This document shows, piece by piece, positions 43,132-50,803 of a stretch of 64,000 nucleotides of DNA (position 1 is its first letter; each line of letters begins with the position of its first letter). The stretch covers positions 1 to 64,000 of the forward strand of contig JBBATH010000010.1 in the NCBI GenBank assembly GCA_040398845.1. The letters are read 5' to 3'. Position numbers and translations under genes: made by a program. A model generated the notes under the pieces. The model was not told the DNA's origin and did not search any database. It saw nothing but the letters and a program-made list of their open reading frames with translations. The stretch comes from WLND01 sp040398845. GTDB taxonomy: Bacteria; Actinomycetota; Actinomycetes; S36-B12.

Positions 43132-43326
43132 ATGGCTGCTGAAACAATCAACATGCGTACTGTCTCCGAACGTAAGCGCTGACTGCAGGTGATCGCTGAC
43201 CGTCGCACGAGCCCACTGCCCGCAGCGTTCTTTGACGAGTTCTTCGACGCGCTGGCTCCGGAGCCCACTCCGGCTTTGATCGACGCTGCTGCGCGACTTC
43301 GTCAATCCGTCCGTCGTGATAACTAA
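43132..43326 (+). pseudogene. ruined TacA (DUF1778) antitoxin
   Basis: In one frame the sequence reads MAAETINMRTVSERKR, then TGA (43180-43182), then LQVIADRRTSPLPAAFFDEF followed by FDALAPEPTPALIDAAARLR and a stop. The two parts match the ribbon-helix-helix N-terminus and the toxin-wrapping C-terminus of TacA antitoxins; about 30 residues of the central helices are missing. AGGAG lies 9 nt before the ATG. Both the stop and the deletion show that it is dead. Confidence 0.75.
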
Positions 43327-43409
43327 GGAACCACTGATCATCAACGGGTGTGTCGCGCATGTTGCTTCCGGGCATGCGTGTTGAGTCGGGCGAGCGCCGT
43401 TTCGGCCAA

Positions 43410-43471
43410 ATGCACCCCGAATCCCGACGAGTCCCTCGTGAGAGCACAACTCATCCGGATTCGGGGTGCAT
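43410..43471. repeat. perfect 15-bp inverted repeat
   Basis: ATGCACCCCGAATCC (43410-43424) and GGATTCGGGGTGCAT (43457-43471) are exact reverse complements separated by 32 nt that contain a smaller hairpin-like GACGAGTCCCTCGTG. It sits between the antitoxin and toxin remnants and may be an end of another inserted element or a folded RNA. Confidence 0.6.
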
Positions 43472-43526
43472 CTGACCCAGGTGAGACCCGAGGGGATGAG
43501 GAGGGTAGGAAAATCAGCGCTTCCCT

Positions 43527-43739
43527 AACCCGGACTACGCGAGTTCAATACTCGACCCGGAGGTCCACGACCTGACGCTGTTTGATTCTGGTGAGTTTGA
43601 ACTCGACACCTGGCTACGGGAGCACGCAACCGCAGCAGCACGTGCGCGTGTCGCGCACACCTTCGTTTGGGTCGATATCGTGAGCACAGCAGTCGTGGCC
43701 TATTACTCGCCCTGTTCCCATGCGGTACCCCGCGAATAG
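43527..43739 (+). pseudogene. truncated TacT (GNAT acetyltransferase) toxin
   Basis: The frame reads NPDYASSILDPEVHDLTLFD, GEFELDTWLREHATAAARAR and AHTFVWVDIVSTAVVAYYS, then CSHAVPRE and TAG. This matches the N-terminal half of TacT toxins, GNAT enzymes that acetylate aminoacyl-tRNA. The start codon is missing because the repeat copy ending at 43526 joins directly to the coding sequence, and the acetyl-CoA-binding half is absent. Nothing further is seen between 43740 and 43932. Confidence 0.75.
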
Positions 43740-43932
43740 GCTTCGTACCGTCCCCACGTCGGGCCGATCGCATGATCGTCAGGGCGGAGACGATTGCCGA
43801 AGGCCTACGACGGGACTGAGATGTTCGGGTAACTCGGCTGTTGCAAGCCCTGGATCAATTCTTGAGTAGCCTTCGTCCCGTTCGGCAATCATCAATGGCA
43901 CGACCCAAGAACGATTATCAGAAGAGGCTCCT

Positions 43933-44283
43933 GTGAACATCACACTCGTCATCCTCACCACCCTGCTCGGATTGGTGACCGCATTCTCGGCCGTCGGCAA
44001 GTTCACGATGAACCCGAAGGCCGCTGAGATGCTCCGTCACCTGGGCCTCACCGACAGCCAGATCCGCGCGCTCGGCGTCGTCGAGGTCGCTGGGGCACTC
44101 GGACTGCTCGTTGGCATCTGGATTCCGATCCTCGGACTGCTCGCCGCCATCGGCTTCGTTTTGTACTTCCTCGGCGCGCTCATCATGCATGTGCGTGCGA
44201 AGGATCCGGCTAAGGACTTGGCTCCGGCTCTCGTCCTGCTCGTACTCTCGCTCATCGTGACCATTCTGCAGTTCGCCCGGTAG
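43933..44283 (+). CDS. DoxX-like membrane protein
   Basis: 116 residues with four transmembrane helices: ITLVILTTLLGLVTAFSAVG, ALGVVEVAGALGLLVGIWI, LGLLAAIGFVLYFLGALIMH and LVLLVLSLIVTILQF. The pattern and GKFTMNPKAAEML place it in the DoxX-like family of small inner-membrane proteins. The GTG start has GAAGAGG 5 nt upstream. It precedes an AHSA1-type gene by 31 nt, a common pairing in actinobacteria. Confidence 0.85.
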   Translation: MNITLVILTTLLGLVTAFSAVGKFTMNPKAAEMLRHLGLTDSQIRALGVVEVAGALGLLVGIWIPILGLLAAIGFVLYFLGALIMHVRAKDPAKDLAPALVLLVLSLIVTILQFAR

Positions 44284-44314
44284 TTCGCGACTGCTCATCA
44301 AGCTAAGGAGCCAC

Positions 44315-44782
44315 ATGACCCTCGATCCGTTGTATTCAGTTGAGCGCGAGTTCGCGCACCCGATCGAGGGCATGTGGCATGCCTGGACCGATGCGGCCTC
44401 GCTCGAGGAGTGGTACCGGCCAATGGAGCTGTCGGTTGTTCCCGGGAGTGTCACCTCCGAGGTCGAGGTCGGCGGCTGGTGGACGGTCGGGGTCGACGTA
44501 CCTGAAGAAGGCTTCGTGGCCTTCTTCTACGGCCGCTACACCCGGATCGAGCCGATGACCGTCCTTGAGCACACGATGCACTTCACGTTGTCTGACGAGG
44601 AATTCGCTGCGCGTGACGAGTCAGGCCCGAGCCATCGAATTGTCATCGACTTCGAGGATCGCGGCGGCGCCACCTGGGTGAGGTTCTCGCAGTTCGGCGA
44701 ACTCCCTGAGGGCGAGCCGGATCGCGCGAAGGCCGGCATGGAGAGCTACTTCGATTCCCTTGGTCGATTCTTGGACGAGTGA
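44315..44782 (+). CDS. SRPBCC/AHSA1-like protein
   Basis: 155 residues: VEREFAHPIEGMWHAWTDAA, LEEWYRPMELSVVPGSVTSE, GGWWTVGVDVPEEGFVAFFYG, VLEHTMHFTLSDEEF and the terminal helix KAGMESYFDSLGRFLDE. This is the complete Bet v1-like fold of the AHSA1 (activator of Hsp90 homologue) subgroup, unlike the interrupted SRPBCC gene at 42305. AAGGAG lies 5 nt before the ATG. Likely in one operon with the DoxX gene. Confidence 0.88.
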   Translation: MTLDPLYSVEREFAHPIEGMWHAWTDAASLEEWYRPMELSVVPGSVTSEVEVGGWWTVGVDVPEEGFVAFFYGRYTRIEPMTVLEHTMHFTLSDEEFAARDESGPSHRIVIDFEDRGGATWVRFSQFGELPEGEPDRAKAGMESYFDSLGRFLDE

Positions 44783-44858
44783 CACGGTGACCGACCCTAG
44801 CGCCCGGTTCGGCCGCACTGACTGACGTTCGCCATGAGTGACTGAGCGCTTCCAGCCT

Positions 44859-45329
44859 CTACCGACGCCACCGGATCGCGGTGTCGCCTGGCTTGGCAGC
44901 CAGTTCCGCCGGCACCCTCGCCGGAGCCCAATCTAGGTCCGAGAATTCAGCATTCGGCAGCAGGATTGCGGCGAGGTAGGAAACAACATCGCGCGGCAAC
45001 TTCCGAGTGTTCGACCTCCCGGAGAAGCGCATCACGAGGAACACATCCCCTGTGACGTCAGTCTCGGCGATTACGAGAACCTCGAGTAGCGCTGCCGCGG
45101 CCAGTTCCTCGCCGAGGACTTCCTCAACAACGGTGCCGGGTGCGCTCAGGGCACGAAGCACCAAGTCAGGGTCGGCGGCTTCCACCACATCGATGAACTC
45201 GTCGTCTAGTCCGGATAGGCGCCTAACGTGTGCTTCGAAGTCGACGTAATCCGCAGGCTTCGGAAGGAGGTTGCTGGCCTTCCACCTCGTTACGAACTCG
45301 CGATAGTTATGCGGTGTGAAAGCGAGCAA
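44859..45329 (-). CDS. hypothetical protein downstream of the HTH gene
   Basis: 156 residues, not recognised. It is acidic, with HNYREFVTRWKASNLLPKPA, VRRLSGLDDEFIDVVEAADP and VSYLAAILLPNAEFSDLDWA, and appears alpha-helical. No ATG is available; the frame opens with TTG, and the codons just upstream (DTDADVVFL) also read like protein before an in-frame TAG, so the N-terminus may be truncated. It follows the excisionase-like HTH gene on the same strand and could be the partner of a decayed HTH/toxin-type pair. The 45330-45491 interval shows no convincing gene. Confidence 0.45.
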   Translation of the reverse strand: MLAFTPHNYREFVTRWKASNLLPKPADYVDFEAHVRRLSGLDDEFIDVVEAADPDLVLRALSAPGTVVEEVLGEELAAAALLEVLVIAETDVTGDVFLVMRFSGRSNTRKLPRDVVSYLAAILLPNAEFSDLDWAPARVPAELAAKPGDTAIRWRR

Positions 45330-45473
45330 GAAGACAACGTCCGCGTCCGTGTCGTGCTATGTGACACCGCGGTATGGACCGCGGGCATGAAGGTTCCACA
45401 CTCCTGCTGATGATGGGATCCCTTGGAGCTTTTCCTGCCAAGTCGCCAAACCCAAGGTCATCAAACGCAGCTC

Positions 45474-45497
45474 GAGTGACCCACAGGTGGGTCACTC
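45474..45497. repeat. perfect 11-bp palindrome at the 3' end of the HTH gene
   Basis: GAGTGACCCAC-AG-GTGGGTCACTC spans the HTH gene's stop codon. It could form a tight RNA hairpin (transcript end or processing) or be a protein-binding site; there is no U-run after it on either strand. Confidence 0.5.
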
Positions 45498-46043
45498 GTC
45501 AGGCTGGGACGCAGATGCCGACGATGCTCGCGCGAGGGCAGCACGTTGTGCGCGACGTAGTGCCGCGGCAGCCTCGGATCCGCCCTGTCGTCGGGCTGCG
45601 AAGGCCGCAGCCCGGTATTCCGACTCGGTGAGCGGGGCGGTGAGAGTCTCGTCGGTCAACACCTCGTCTGAGGCCGACCGAATTCGACGGGCCAGAAGCA
45701 GTGCGTCGATGTCTTCGCGTGGAACGCGGCGGCGATTGCCGACCTGCTCCAGCCCGAGTAGGCCGTTGTCCTGCCACTTGTACACGGTGGGACGACTTAC
45801 CCCGAGCATGACCGCCGCTGTCTGCGCGCTCACGTATTTACTGTCGACCACCAGTTGTGCGCGACGGTGGGCAAGGCCGGAAGACAGCAAAACGTTCAAG
45901 AGTCGTACGAGGTCCTCGTCAGCGGCCACTATTCGTCTGTCCGCAAGCTGGTCCGTGCCACCGGTCACTCTTCCCAGAGGCTCGGCAGCGGACTCCCCAC
46001 GAAGCAGATGGGACTCTGCAGTGAGCACAGTTGTACGTTCCAC
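45492..46043 (-). CDS. excisionase/MerR-type helix-turn-helix protein
   Basis: 183 residues. After a variable N-terminus (about 1-65) comes an excisionase-family winged helix: YVSAQTAAVMLGVSRPTVYK and WQDNGLLGLEQVGNRRRVPR, followed by an Ala/Arg-rich helical tail. Proteins of this type in actinobacteria are often antitoxins paired with a downstream PIN-domain toxin. Here a GTGA overlap starts only a 62-codon frame without PIN motifs, so the partner seems lost. The GTG start is weakly supported. It is divergent from the tocopherol-cyclase-like gene over 150 bp. Confidence 0.72.
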   Translation of the reverse strand: MERTTVLTAESHLLRGESAAEPLGRVTGGTDQLADRRIVAADEDLVRLLNVLLSSGLAHRRAQLVVDSKYVSAQTAAVMLGVSRPTVYKWQDNGLLGLEQVGNRRRVPREDIDALLLARRIRSASDEVLTDETLTAPLTESEYRAAAFAARRQGGSEAAAALRRAQRAALARASSASASQPDE

Positions 46044-46182
46044 AATTCCCCCAAGGGCAGGTGACTGTCGTAAGTGTAATACTCCATCGGGACCGGCGTT
46101 CAGCCCGATACTTCAAGAGGTGACCCCTTCTGCGCAACCGCGCGCGACCGCCCCGTCTAGGCTCCATTGTTCAGTCGTCTCC

Positions 46183-46188
46183 TAAGGT
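46183..46188 (+). promoter_or_regulatory. leaderless -10 box (TAAGGT)
   Basis: TAAGGT ends 6 nt before the GTG at 46195 of the tocopherol-cyclase-like gene. Confidence 0.55.
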
Positions 46189-46194
46189 GTCACG

Positions 46195-47307
46195 GTGACG
46201 AGTAGAAATGGCTTCATGCTGTCCGGGGGCCTAGCTGCGCGTGGCTTCGACTGGTGGTGGCATTCACTCACCGCCCATCACGAGGGCACCGGTGAGCCAC
46301 GCGGCTTCTTCTTCGAGTACTTCGCCGTGAACCCGGCGCTGGGCGGTGACGAACCAGTGCTCGGCCAGTTGCCTGCAAACAGGGCAAGCGGGAAGCGTCC
46401 GTCCTACGCAATGCTCAATGCCGGTGCGTGGGGCGTCCGTCCCCTTCAAATTCACAACTACTACGGAATCAGCAAGGCCTCCTTCGATGTCGAGCGACTC
46501 AACGCGCGTATTGGCGAGGCCATCGTGACCGAGACCTCTCTCTCGGGTCGGGCGGTCTCGACTGAGGAGGACGTTCTCGCTCACCCCGAATGGATGTCGG
46601 ACGCAGGCGATATCGAGTGGGACCTCACCGCGAACAAGCTGCTCACCTACGACCTCGGATTCGCAGCGAGCCGCCCGTTCCGCTGGTCACGCGCCTTCCA
46701 GATGTTCTGGCATGTGCAGGGGGTGAAGACCGAGTACGCCGGCACCATCACCCTCGACGGCGAGCGCTACATCGTCGCGCCAAGCACCAGCGCTGGATAC
46801 CAGGACAAGAACTGGGGCGAGGACTTCACAAACCCGTGGATCTGGCTCAACTGCGCCAATTTCACGCGCGCGGGCAGCGAGGAACCACTGCCATTGACCT
46901 GCCTTGACGTCGGCGGCGGCACTCCGGTGGTGTTCGGCCGCAGGCTGCACCGCAAGCTGCTCATCGGTTTCTTTCTCGAGGGTCAGCTCTTTGATTTCAA
47001 CTTCTCCAAGTTCTGGACGCGACCGGGCCAGCGGTTCGAATGCACGACCGATGGCGACTTCATCACTTGGGAGATCGAGGCCTGGACCCGATCGGCCCGA
47101 ATCGAGATCGAGTTCAGTTGCCCAAAGGACGAGATGCTCTTCATGAACTACGAGAATCCAGATGGAGAGCACAACCACCGCGAGCTCTGGAATGGCGGCA
47201 ATACGCGGGGGACCGTCCGAATCTTCACCCGAAAGGGCGGGCGCGAGACCCTCATCGGGGAGTTCGCCGGGACTCACGGCGGGGGAGAGTACGGGGAGTA
47301 CTCGTAA
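46195..47307 (+). CDS. tocopherol-cyclase-like protein
   Basis: 370 residues. The N-terminus GFDWWWHSLTAHHEGTGEPR with GFFFEYFAVNP and the repeating beta blocks (GDIEWDLTANKLLTYDLG, WSRAFQMFWHVQGVKTEYAG, YQDKNWGEDFTNPWIWLNCA, FLEGQLFDFNFSKFW) are typical of the tocopherol cyclase family (lipocalin-like double barrel). In plants and cyanobacteria the enzyme closes the chromanol ring of tocopherol; actinobacterial members are uncharacterised, and no other tocopherol gene is seen here. No signal peptide is evident. It ends 7 nt from the convergent ABC exporter operon. Confidence 0.72.
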   Translation: MTSRNGFMLSGGLAARGFDWWWHSLTAHHEGTGEPRGFFFEYFAVNPALGGDEPVLGQLPANRASGKRPSYAMLNAGAWGVRPLQIHNYYGISKASFDVERLNARIGEAIVTETSLSGRAVSTEEDVLAHPEWMSDAGDIEWDLTANKLLTYDLGFAASRPFRWSRAFQMFWHVQGVKTEYAGTITLDGERYIVAPSTSAGYQDKNWGEDFTNPWIWLNCANFTRAGSEEPLPLTCLDVGGGTPVVFGRRLHRKLLIGFFLEGQLFDFNFSKFWTRPGQRFECTTDGDFITWEIEAWTRSARIEIEFSCPKDEMLFMNYENPDGEHNHRELWNGGNTRGTVRIFTRKGGRETLIGEFAGTHGGGEYGEYS

Positions 47308-47314
47308 GGCCTGC

Positions 47315-48157
47315 TCAGCGCAGGAATAGGGCCGTGAGACGCCGAGTCGTGAGGCTTGCACCGACGACGGAGAACGCGAGGAAATACAGGACGTTTACCG
47401 CGAGCCCGAGATCGAACTGGCCGAACCAGATCGATCGGACCATCTCGATGGCCTGGGCAAGCGGCGTGATCTCGATGACGGGCTGCAGCCACCCGGGGTA
47501 CGAGCTGATCGGAAAGAAGGTTCCGGAGAACAGGAACATCGGGAGCAGCCAGAAGTTCAGCCAGTTCAGCTGCTGGAACGAGGTCATGTACGAGGTGCAG
47601 GCCATGCCGATCGCCGAGAAGGCAAAGGCGATGAGCACAGCGGCGGGAATGGTGAGCAGGGCCCACCAGGTCGGCACGAGCCCGAAGACCGCGGTCACCG
47701 ACATGAAGCCGACGGCGTAGGTCGCGCCGCGCAGCATTGCCCAGCCGATCTCGCCGAGTGCGACATCGAGCGGACCAAGAGAGGTCGAGAGCATGCCCTG
47801 GTAGATCCGCCCGTAGTGCATCTTGAAGTAGACGTTGTAGGTCGAGTCGAAGATGGCGCCGTTCATAGCACTCGAGGCCAAGAGGGCCGGCGCGATGAAG
47901 GCCGCGTAGCTGAGGTCCTGACCCTGCGCCTCGATGCCGCCGACTAGGCCACCGAGCCCGTAGCCGAAGGCGAGGAGGAACAGCACCGGCTCGACGAAGC
48001 CGGTGAGGAACGCGAGCATGTTGCTCGTCTTGAGTGCAATGAACGCTCGCTGCATGACGGCGTGCGGCCGGCCCGCATAGACGCCGGCTCCCGGGTAGGT
48101 GCCTCGTCGCTCCGCGATCTCAACGGCCGCCGAGGTTGCGATCACTTGGGTGATCAT
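47315..48157 (-). CDS. ABC-2 type exporter permease (second)
   Basis: 280 residues with six hydrophobic segments, starting with MLAFLTGFVEPVLFLLAFGY and ending with VNVLYFLAFSVVGASLTTRR; the central FSAIGMACTSYMTSFQQLNW and LPMFLFSGTFFPISSYPGWL are the ABC-2 (NodJ-like) signature. The ATG overlaps the stop of the preceding permease (ATGA, 48154-48157), so I corrected the longer frame. With the ATPase and the other permease it should form a heteromeric exporter for a lipid, sugar or drug; substrate unknown. Confidence 0.88.
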   Translation of the reverse strand: MITQVIATSAAVEIAERRGTYPGAGVYAGRPHAVMQRAFIALKTSNMLAFLTGFVEPVLFLLAFGYGLGGLVGGIEAQGQDLSYAAFIAPALLASSAMNGAIFDSTYNVYFKMHYGRIYQGMLSTSLGPLDVALGEIGWAMLRGATYAVGFMSVTAVFGLVPTWWALLTIPAAVLIAFAFSAIGMACTSYMTSFQQLNWLNFWLLPMFLFSGTFFPISSYPGWLQPVIEITPLAQAIEMVRSIWFGQFDLGLAVNVLYFLAFSVVGASLTTRRLTALFLR

Positions 48158-48990
48158 GAGGTGAGCCGCCGCTCGAACCTGCGCCGCGCAATGATGAGTC
48201 CAAGCGCTCCGAGGCCGAGGAGGTAGGCGAGGCTGACTGCGACCTGCCATGGGGGCATCGCCATTCCGTACGACAGCCACCGGCCGAGCTCGGTGGCGTG
48301 CCACAGAGGCGAGATCCAGCCGATCCACTGCACGGCGAGCGGCAGGCTCGAGAGCGGATAGAAGGTCCCGGAGAACAGGAACATCGGCATGATGACGATG
48401 CGCATGGCGAGCGAGATGAACCCGCTGTCGTCCTTCACATTCGCGGTGGCTGCGAGCATGGCAGCACCCCAGCTCAGCCCGGCGAGGATTGCAACCGGGA
48501 TGAGGGTCAGTGCGGAGGACCAGCCGACCGCGCCGAAGGCAAGAAGGACGAGCCAGTAGACGATCGTCGTGAAGACGATGCGAGCGGATGCGGCGAGGAG
48601 CAGGCCGTCGGCGATTTGCCCGCCGCTGATCGGGGTCGCACGCATCGCGAAGAAGCCCTTATCCCAGAGGAACCCTGCGAGGGTCGGGAACATGATCTCG
48701 TTCATCACGCCCTGCATCGCAGCGGCTGTGATGAGGGCGGGTGCAAGGAAGACGAGGTAGGGAACGCCGTCGATGCCGGTCGGGCCGAGGTTCGCGTTGA
48801 CGAGGGATCCGACACCGAGGCCGATCGATGTGAGATACAGGATCGGGTTGCCGAGGCCGTCGGTGATGATCGACCTGCGCCATTTCCACATGCTGCGCAG
48901 GCGATACTCGGCGACATACAGCGCGCCGCGACGGGCCGCCCGGCGGTCGACTTCTGGGCTGTGCGCCGGGGCCCGGGTAACAAGGCTCAT
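48154..48990 (-). CDS. ABC-2 type exporter permease (first)
   Basis: 278 residues. A basic N-terminus (EYRLRSMWKWRRSIITDGLG) precedes six transmembrane segments, with PYLVFLAPALITAAAMQGVM and MPMFLFSGTFYPLSSLPLAV as ABC-2 family blocks. It overlaps the ATPase gene by ATGA (48987-48990) and the second permease by ATGA, so the three proteins are translated together. The two permeases are similar in layout but not near-identical, suggesting a heterodimer. Confidence 0.88.
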   Translation of the reverse strand: MSLVTRAPAHSPEVDRRAARRGALYVAEYRLRSMWKWRRSIITDGLGNPILYLTSIGLGVGSLVNANLGPTGIDGVPYLVFLAPALITAAAMQGVMNEIMFPTLAGFLWDKGFFAMRATPISGGQIADGLLLAASARIVFTTIVYWLVLLAFGAVGWSSALTLIPVAILAGLSWGAAMLAATANVKDDSGFISLAMRIVIMPMFLFSGTFYPLSSLPLAVQWIGWISPLWHATELGRWLSYGMAMPPWQVAVSLAYLLGLGALGLIIARRRFERRLTS

Positions 48991-49904
48991 TCGTCCTCCA
49001 GCGTGCGACCGGTGAGGCGGAGGAAGACGTCCTCGAGGGACGACCGGCGCACGAGCGAGGTGACCGGCGAAAAGCCGCGGGCGACAATCGCCTGGAGGCT
49101 CTCCTCGCCGGTCTCGGTGTAGATGAGGATTCGGTCGGGCAGGACCTCGGTGCGCTCGCCAATGTCGGCGATGAGCGGAGCGATCTCAGCGTTGTGATCG
49201 GAGCCGAACCGCACCTCGACCACCTCCCGCGAGGCGTACTCGCGAATCAGCGAGGCCGGCGTGCCCTCGGCCACGATGCGACCCCGATCCATGACGACAA
49301 GCCGATCGCACAGTTGCTCGGCCTCGTCCATGTGGTGGGTCGTGACGACGAGCGTGGCTCCGTCCTCCTTAAGCCGAAAGAGTCTGTCCCACAGGATGTG
49401 ACGAGCCTGCGGATCTAGGCCGGTGGTCGGCTCGTCGAGCATGAGAATCTCGGGGTCGTTTATGAGACCGCGGGCGATCGTGAGGCGCCGCTTCATGCCA
49501 CCGCTCAGGGTGTCGATCTTGGTATCGCGCTTGTCCTCGAGTTGCGCGAACGCGAGGAGCTCCTCGATGCGCGGCTTCAAGTAGGAGCGGGGCAGCCCGA
49601 AATACCTGCCGTACACGTAGAGGTTTTCGCGGACGGTGAGTTCGGCATCATTGTTGTCCTGCTGCGGCACCACGCCGAGGTGCGCGCGGATTGCCGGCCC
49701 CGCCCTGCTCGGGTCCTTGCCGAGGATCGTGAGGTCGCCCGAGGTGCGCAGCAGGGTGGCGGCGATCATCCGCATGGTTGTCGATTTTCCGGCACCGTTC
49801 GGCCCGAGAACTCCGAAGGACTCGCCCCGGGCGACCTCGAAGTCGATGCCGTCGACGGCCGTGAAGTTGCCGTACCGCTTGGTGAGGCCGCTCGCACTGA
49901 TCAC
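48987..49904 (-). CDS. ABC exporter ATP-binding protein (NodI/CcmA type)
   Basis: 305 residues. Walker A LGPNGAGKSTTMRMIA (about 33), Q-loop VPQQDNNDAELTVRENLY (about 80), signature LSGGMKRRLTIARGL (about 133), Walker B ILMLDEPTTGLDP (about 153) and H-loop TTHHMDEAEQLCDR. The extra C-terminal domain (SREVVEVRFGSDHNAEIAPL) is typical of drug/lipid exporter ATPases. GTG start; first gene of the three-gene exporter operon. Confidence 0.92.
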   Translation of the reverse strand: MISASGLTKRYGNFTAVDGIDFEVARGESFGVLGPNGAGKSTTMRMIAATLLRTSGDLTILGKDPSRAGPAIRAHLGVVPQQDNNDAELTVRENLYVYGRYFGLPRSYLKPRIEELLAFAQLEDKRDTKIDTLSGGMKRRLTIARGLINDPEILMLDEPTTGLDPQARHILWDRLFRLKEDGATLVVTTHHMDEAEQLCDRLVVMDRGRIVAEGTPASLIREYASREVVEVRFGSDHNAEIAPLIADIGERTEVLPDRILIYTETGEESLQAIVARGFSPVTSLVRRSSLEDVFLRLTGRTLEDE

Positions 49905-49965
49905 GCGGGCAACTCAACCACAGTTGTCGGAGGGGGCGACATCGACTCGATGTCCATCTCGGCCC

Positions 49966-50100
49966 TCAAAGGCCGAGTTCGCGGCGGATCACATCAAGGG
50001 TGACAGTCTGCTCACCGTCCTGCATCGCCTGCTCGGCTTGTGCAGCCAGGGCCGCGTCCTCGGCGTCCTCGAGCGCTTGGGTGGCGGGGATCTGTCTCAT
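49966..50100 (-). CDS. small antitoxin-like ORF
   Basis: 44 residues: RQIPATQALEDAEDAALAAQ, AEQAMQDGEQTVTLDVIRRE, LGL. The acidic, Ala-rich helix ending in TLDVIRRELGL resembles the C-terminal tails of Phd-type antitoxins. It starts 14 nt after the stop of the membrane-protein gene at 50115 and reads in the same direction, so it could simply ride on that transcript. It is shorter than standard gene-finder cut-offs. No toxin partner is adjacent. Confidence 0.45.
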   Translation of the reverse strand: MRQIPATQALEDAEDAALAAQAEQAMQDGEQTVTLDVIRRELGL

Positions 50101-50114
50101 CGCTCAATTGTGCG

Positions 50115-50738
50115 TTATTGGGTGATCGCATTGCGAGGCGGCGGACGGAGCCCCTCGGCACGAAGTTCGAGGGCAGCGAGGGCGTCGACGATCTGACGAT
50201 CACCACGACGCCAGGCGCCGGCAGGATCATCGTCGATCCGAGCGAGGATGTGAAGGGGCTGACGGGCCAGAGCCCGCAGTGCGAAGAGGTCGAGGTCGGC
50301 GTCCGCATCGACAAACCTTCGCGCGGCCGTGGCCCGCCGCATGAACGCGATCCGAATCGGCAGCCAGACTGCGGCGAACGAGGTGAAGGCGAGCACGGCC
50401 AAGGTCACCGACAGGAACATGGCGAGCAGGGTCACGGCGTCGACCTGCGCCTGACCCGCGGCCGCCATGACGCGGGCAGCCGCGCTCATGCCATCGAAGG
50501 GCAGGCTGAGACCGTTGCCCACGAGCGGCACGCCACCGATGGCGTCGCCGGCGGAATCGATGCTCGTCGCGAGATCTGTGGCGCCCTCGGCGATCGCGAT
50601 CCCGGGTGCCGCGAGTTTCATAATGAGGCCGTGGAGGGTGAATGCGATCCAAATCCACCCGGCGGTCCACACGACCAGCCATAGGTCCCCGGCGAACTGA
50701 CGGGCCCGTCGAGCGGGCAATTGCGAGTAAATCTGCAC
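50115..50738 (-). CDS. two-helix membrane protein of unknown function
   Basis: 207 residues. A first hydrophobic helix (LWLVVWTAGWIWIAFTLHGL, about 19-38) is followed by an extracytoplasmic Gly/Ala/Ser-rich loop of about 70 residues and a second helix (TLLAMFLSVTLAVLAFTSFA, about 103-122), then a basic cytoplasmic tail of 80 residues. I know similar actinobacterial proteins beside typA only as hypotheticals. GGAGGAGGAG directly precedes the GTG start. Divergent from typA. Confidence 0.75.
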   Translation of the reverse strand: MQIYSQLPARRARQFAGDLWLVVWTAGWIWIAFTLHGLIMKLAAPGIAIAEGATDLATSIDSAGDAIGGVPLVGNGLSLPFDGMSAAARVMAAAGQAQVDAVTLLAMFLSVTLAVLAFTSFAAVWLPIRIAFMRRATAARRFVDADADLDLFALRALARQPLHILARIDDDPAGAWRRGDRQIVDALAALELRAEGLRPPPRNAITQ

Positions 50739-50791
50739 GGCTCCTCCTCCTCATTCCCTCATAGGATTTCAGCCAGCCCCCCATGTCGCCA

Positions 50792-50797
50792 TAGAGT
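50792..50797 (+). promoter_or_regulatory. leaderless -10 box of typA (TAGAGT)
   Basis: TAGAGT ends 6 nt before the GTG at 50804, and no Shine-Dalgarno sequence is present. Confidence 0.6.
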
Positions 50798-50803
50798 CAC
50801 CGG

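Larger units (their letters stand above)
42934..43526. repeat. three copies of a transposon-end-like repeat
   Basis: The core ATCAGCGCTTCCCT occurs three times. The copies at 42934-42972 (minus) and 43488-43526 (plus) are 39 nt long, inverted, and identical apart from one single-base insertion and one deletion; a third, shorter copy is at 43047-43064 (plus). The arrangement resembles terminal inverted repeats of a small mobile element (ends beginning AGGGAAGCGCTGAT, IS5-like to my memory). No transposase is present. The rightmost copy abuts the truncated toxin gene. Confidence 0.6.

Noticed and set aside
19471..43326. Stop-codon reassignment as the cause of the in-frame stops
   Set aside because: TAG (P450), TGA (SRPBCC, TacA) and TAA (VOC) all occur as internal stops, and all three are used as normal stops in intact genes, so no single reassignment fits.
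43918..44454. Minus-strand ORF of 178 codons over the DoxX and AHSA1-like genes
   Set aside because: Glu/Asp/Gln-rich antisense frame; the plus strand has clear membrane helices and an SRPBCC fold.
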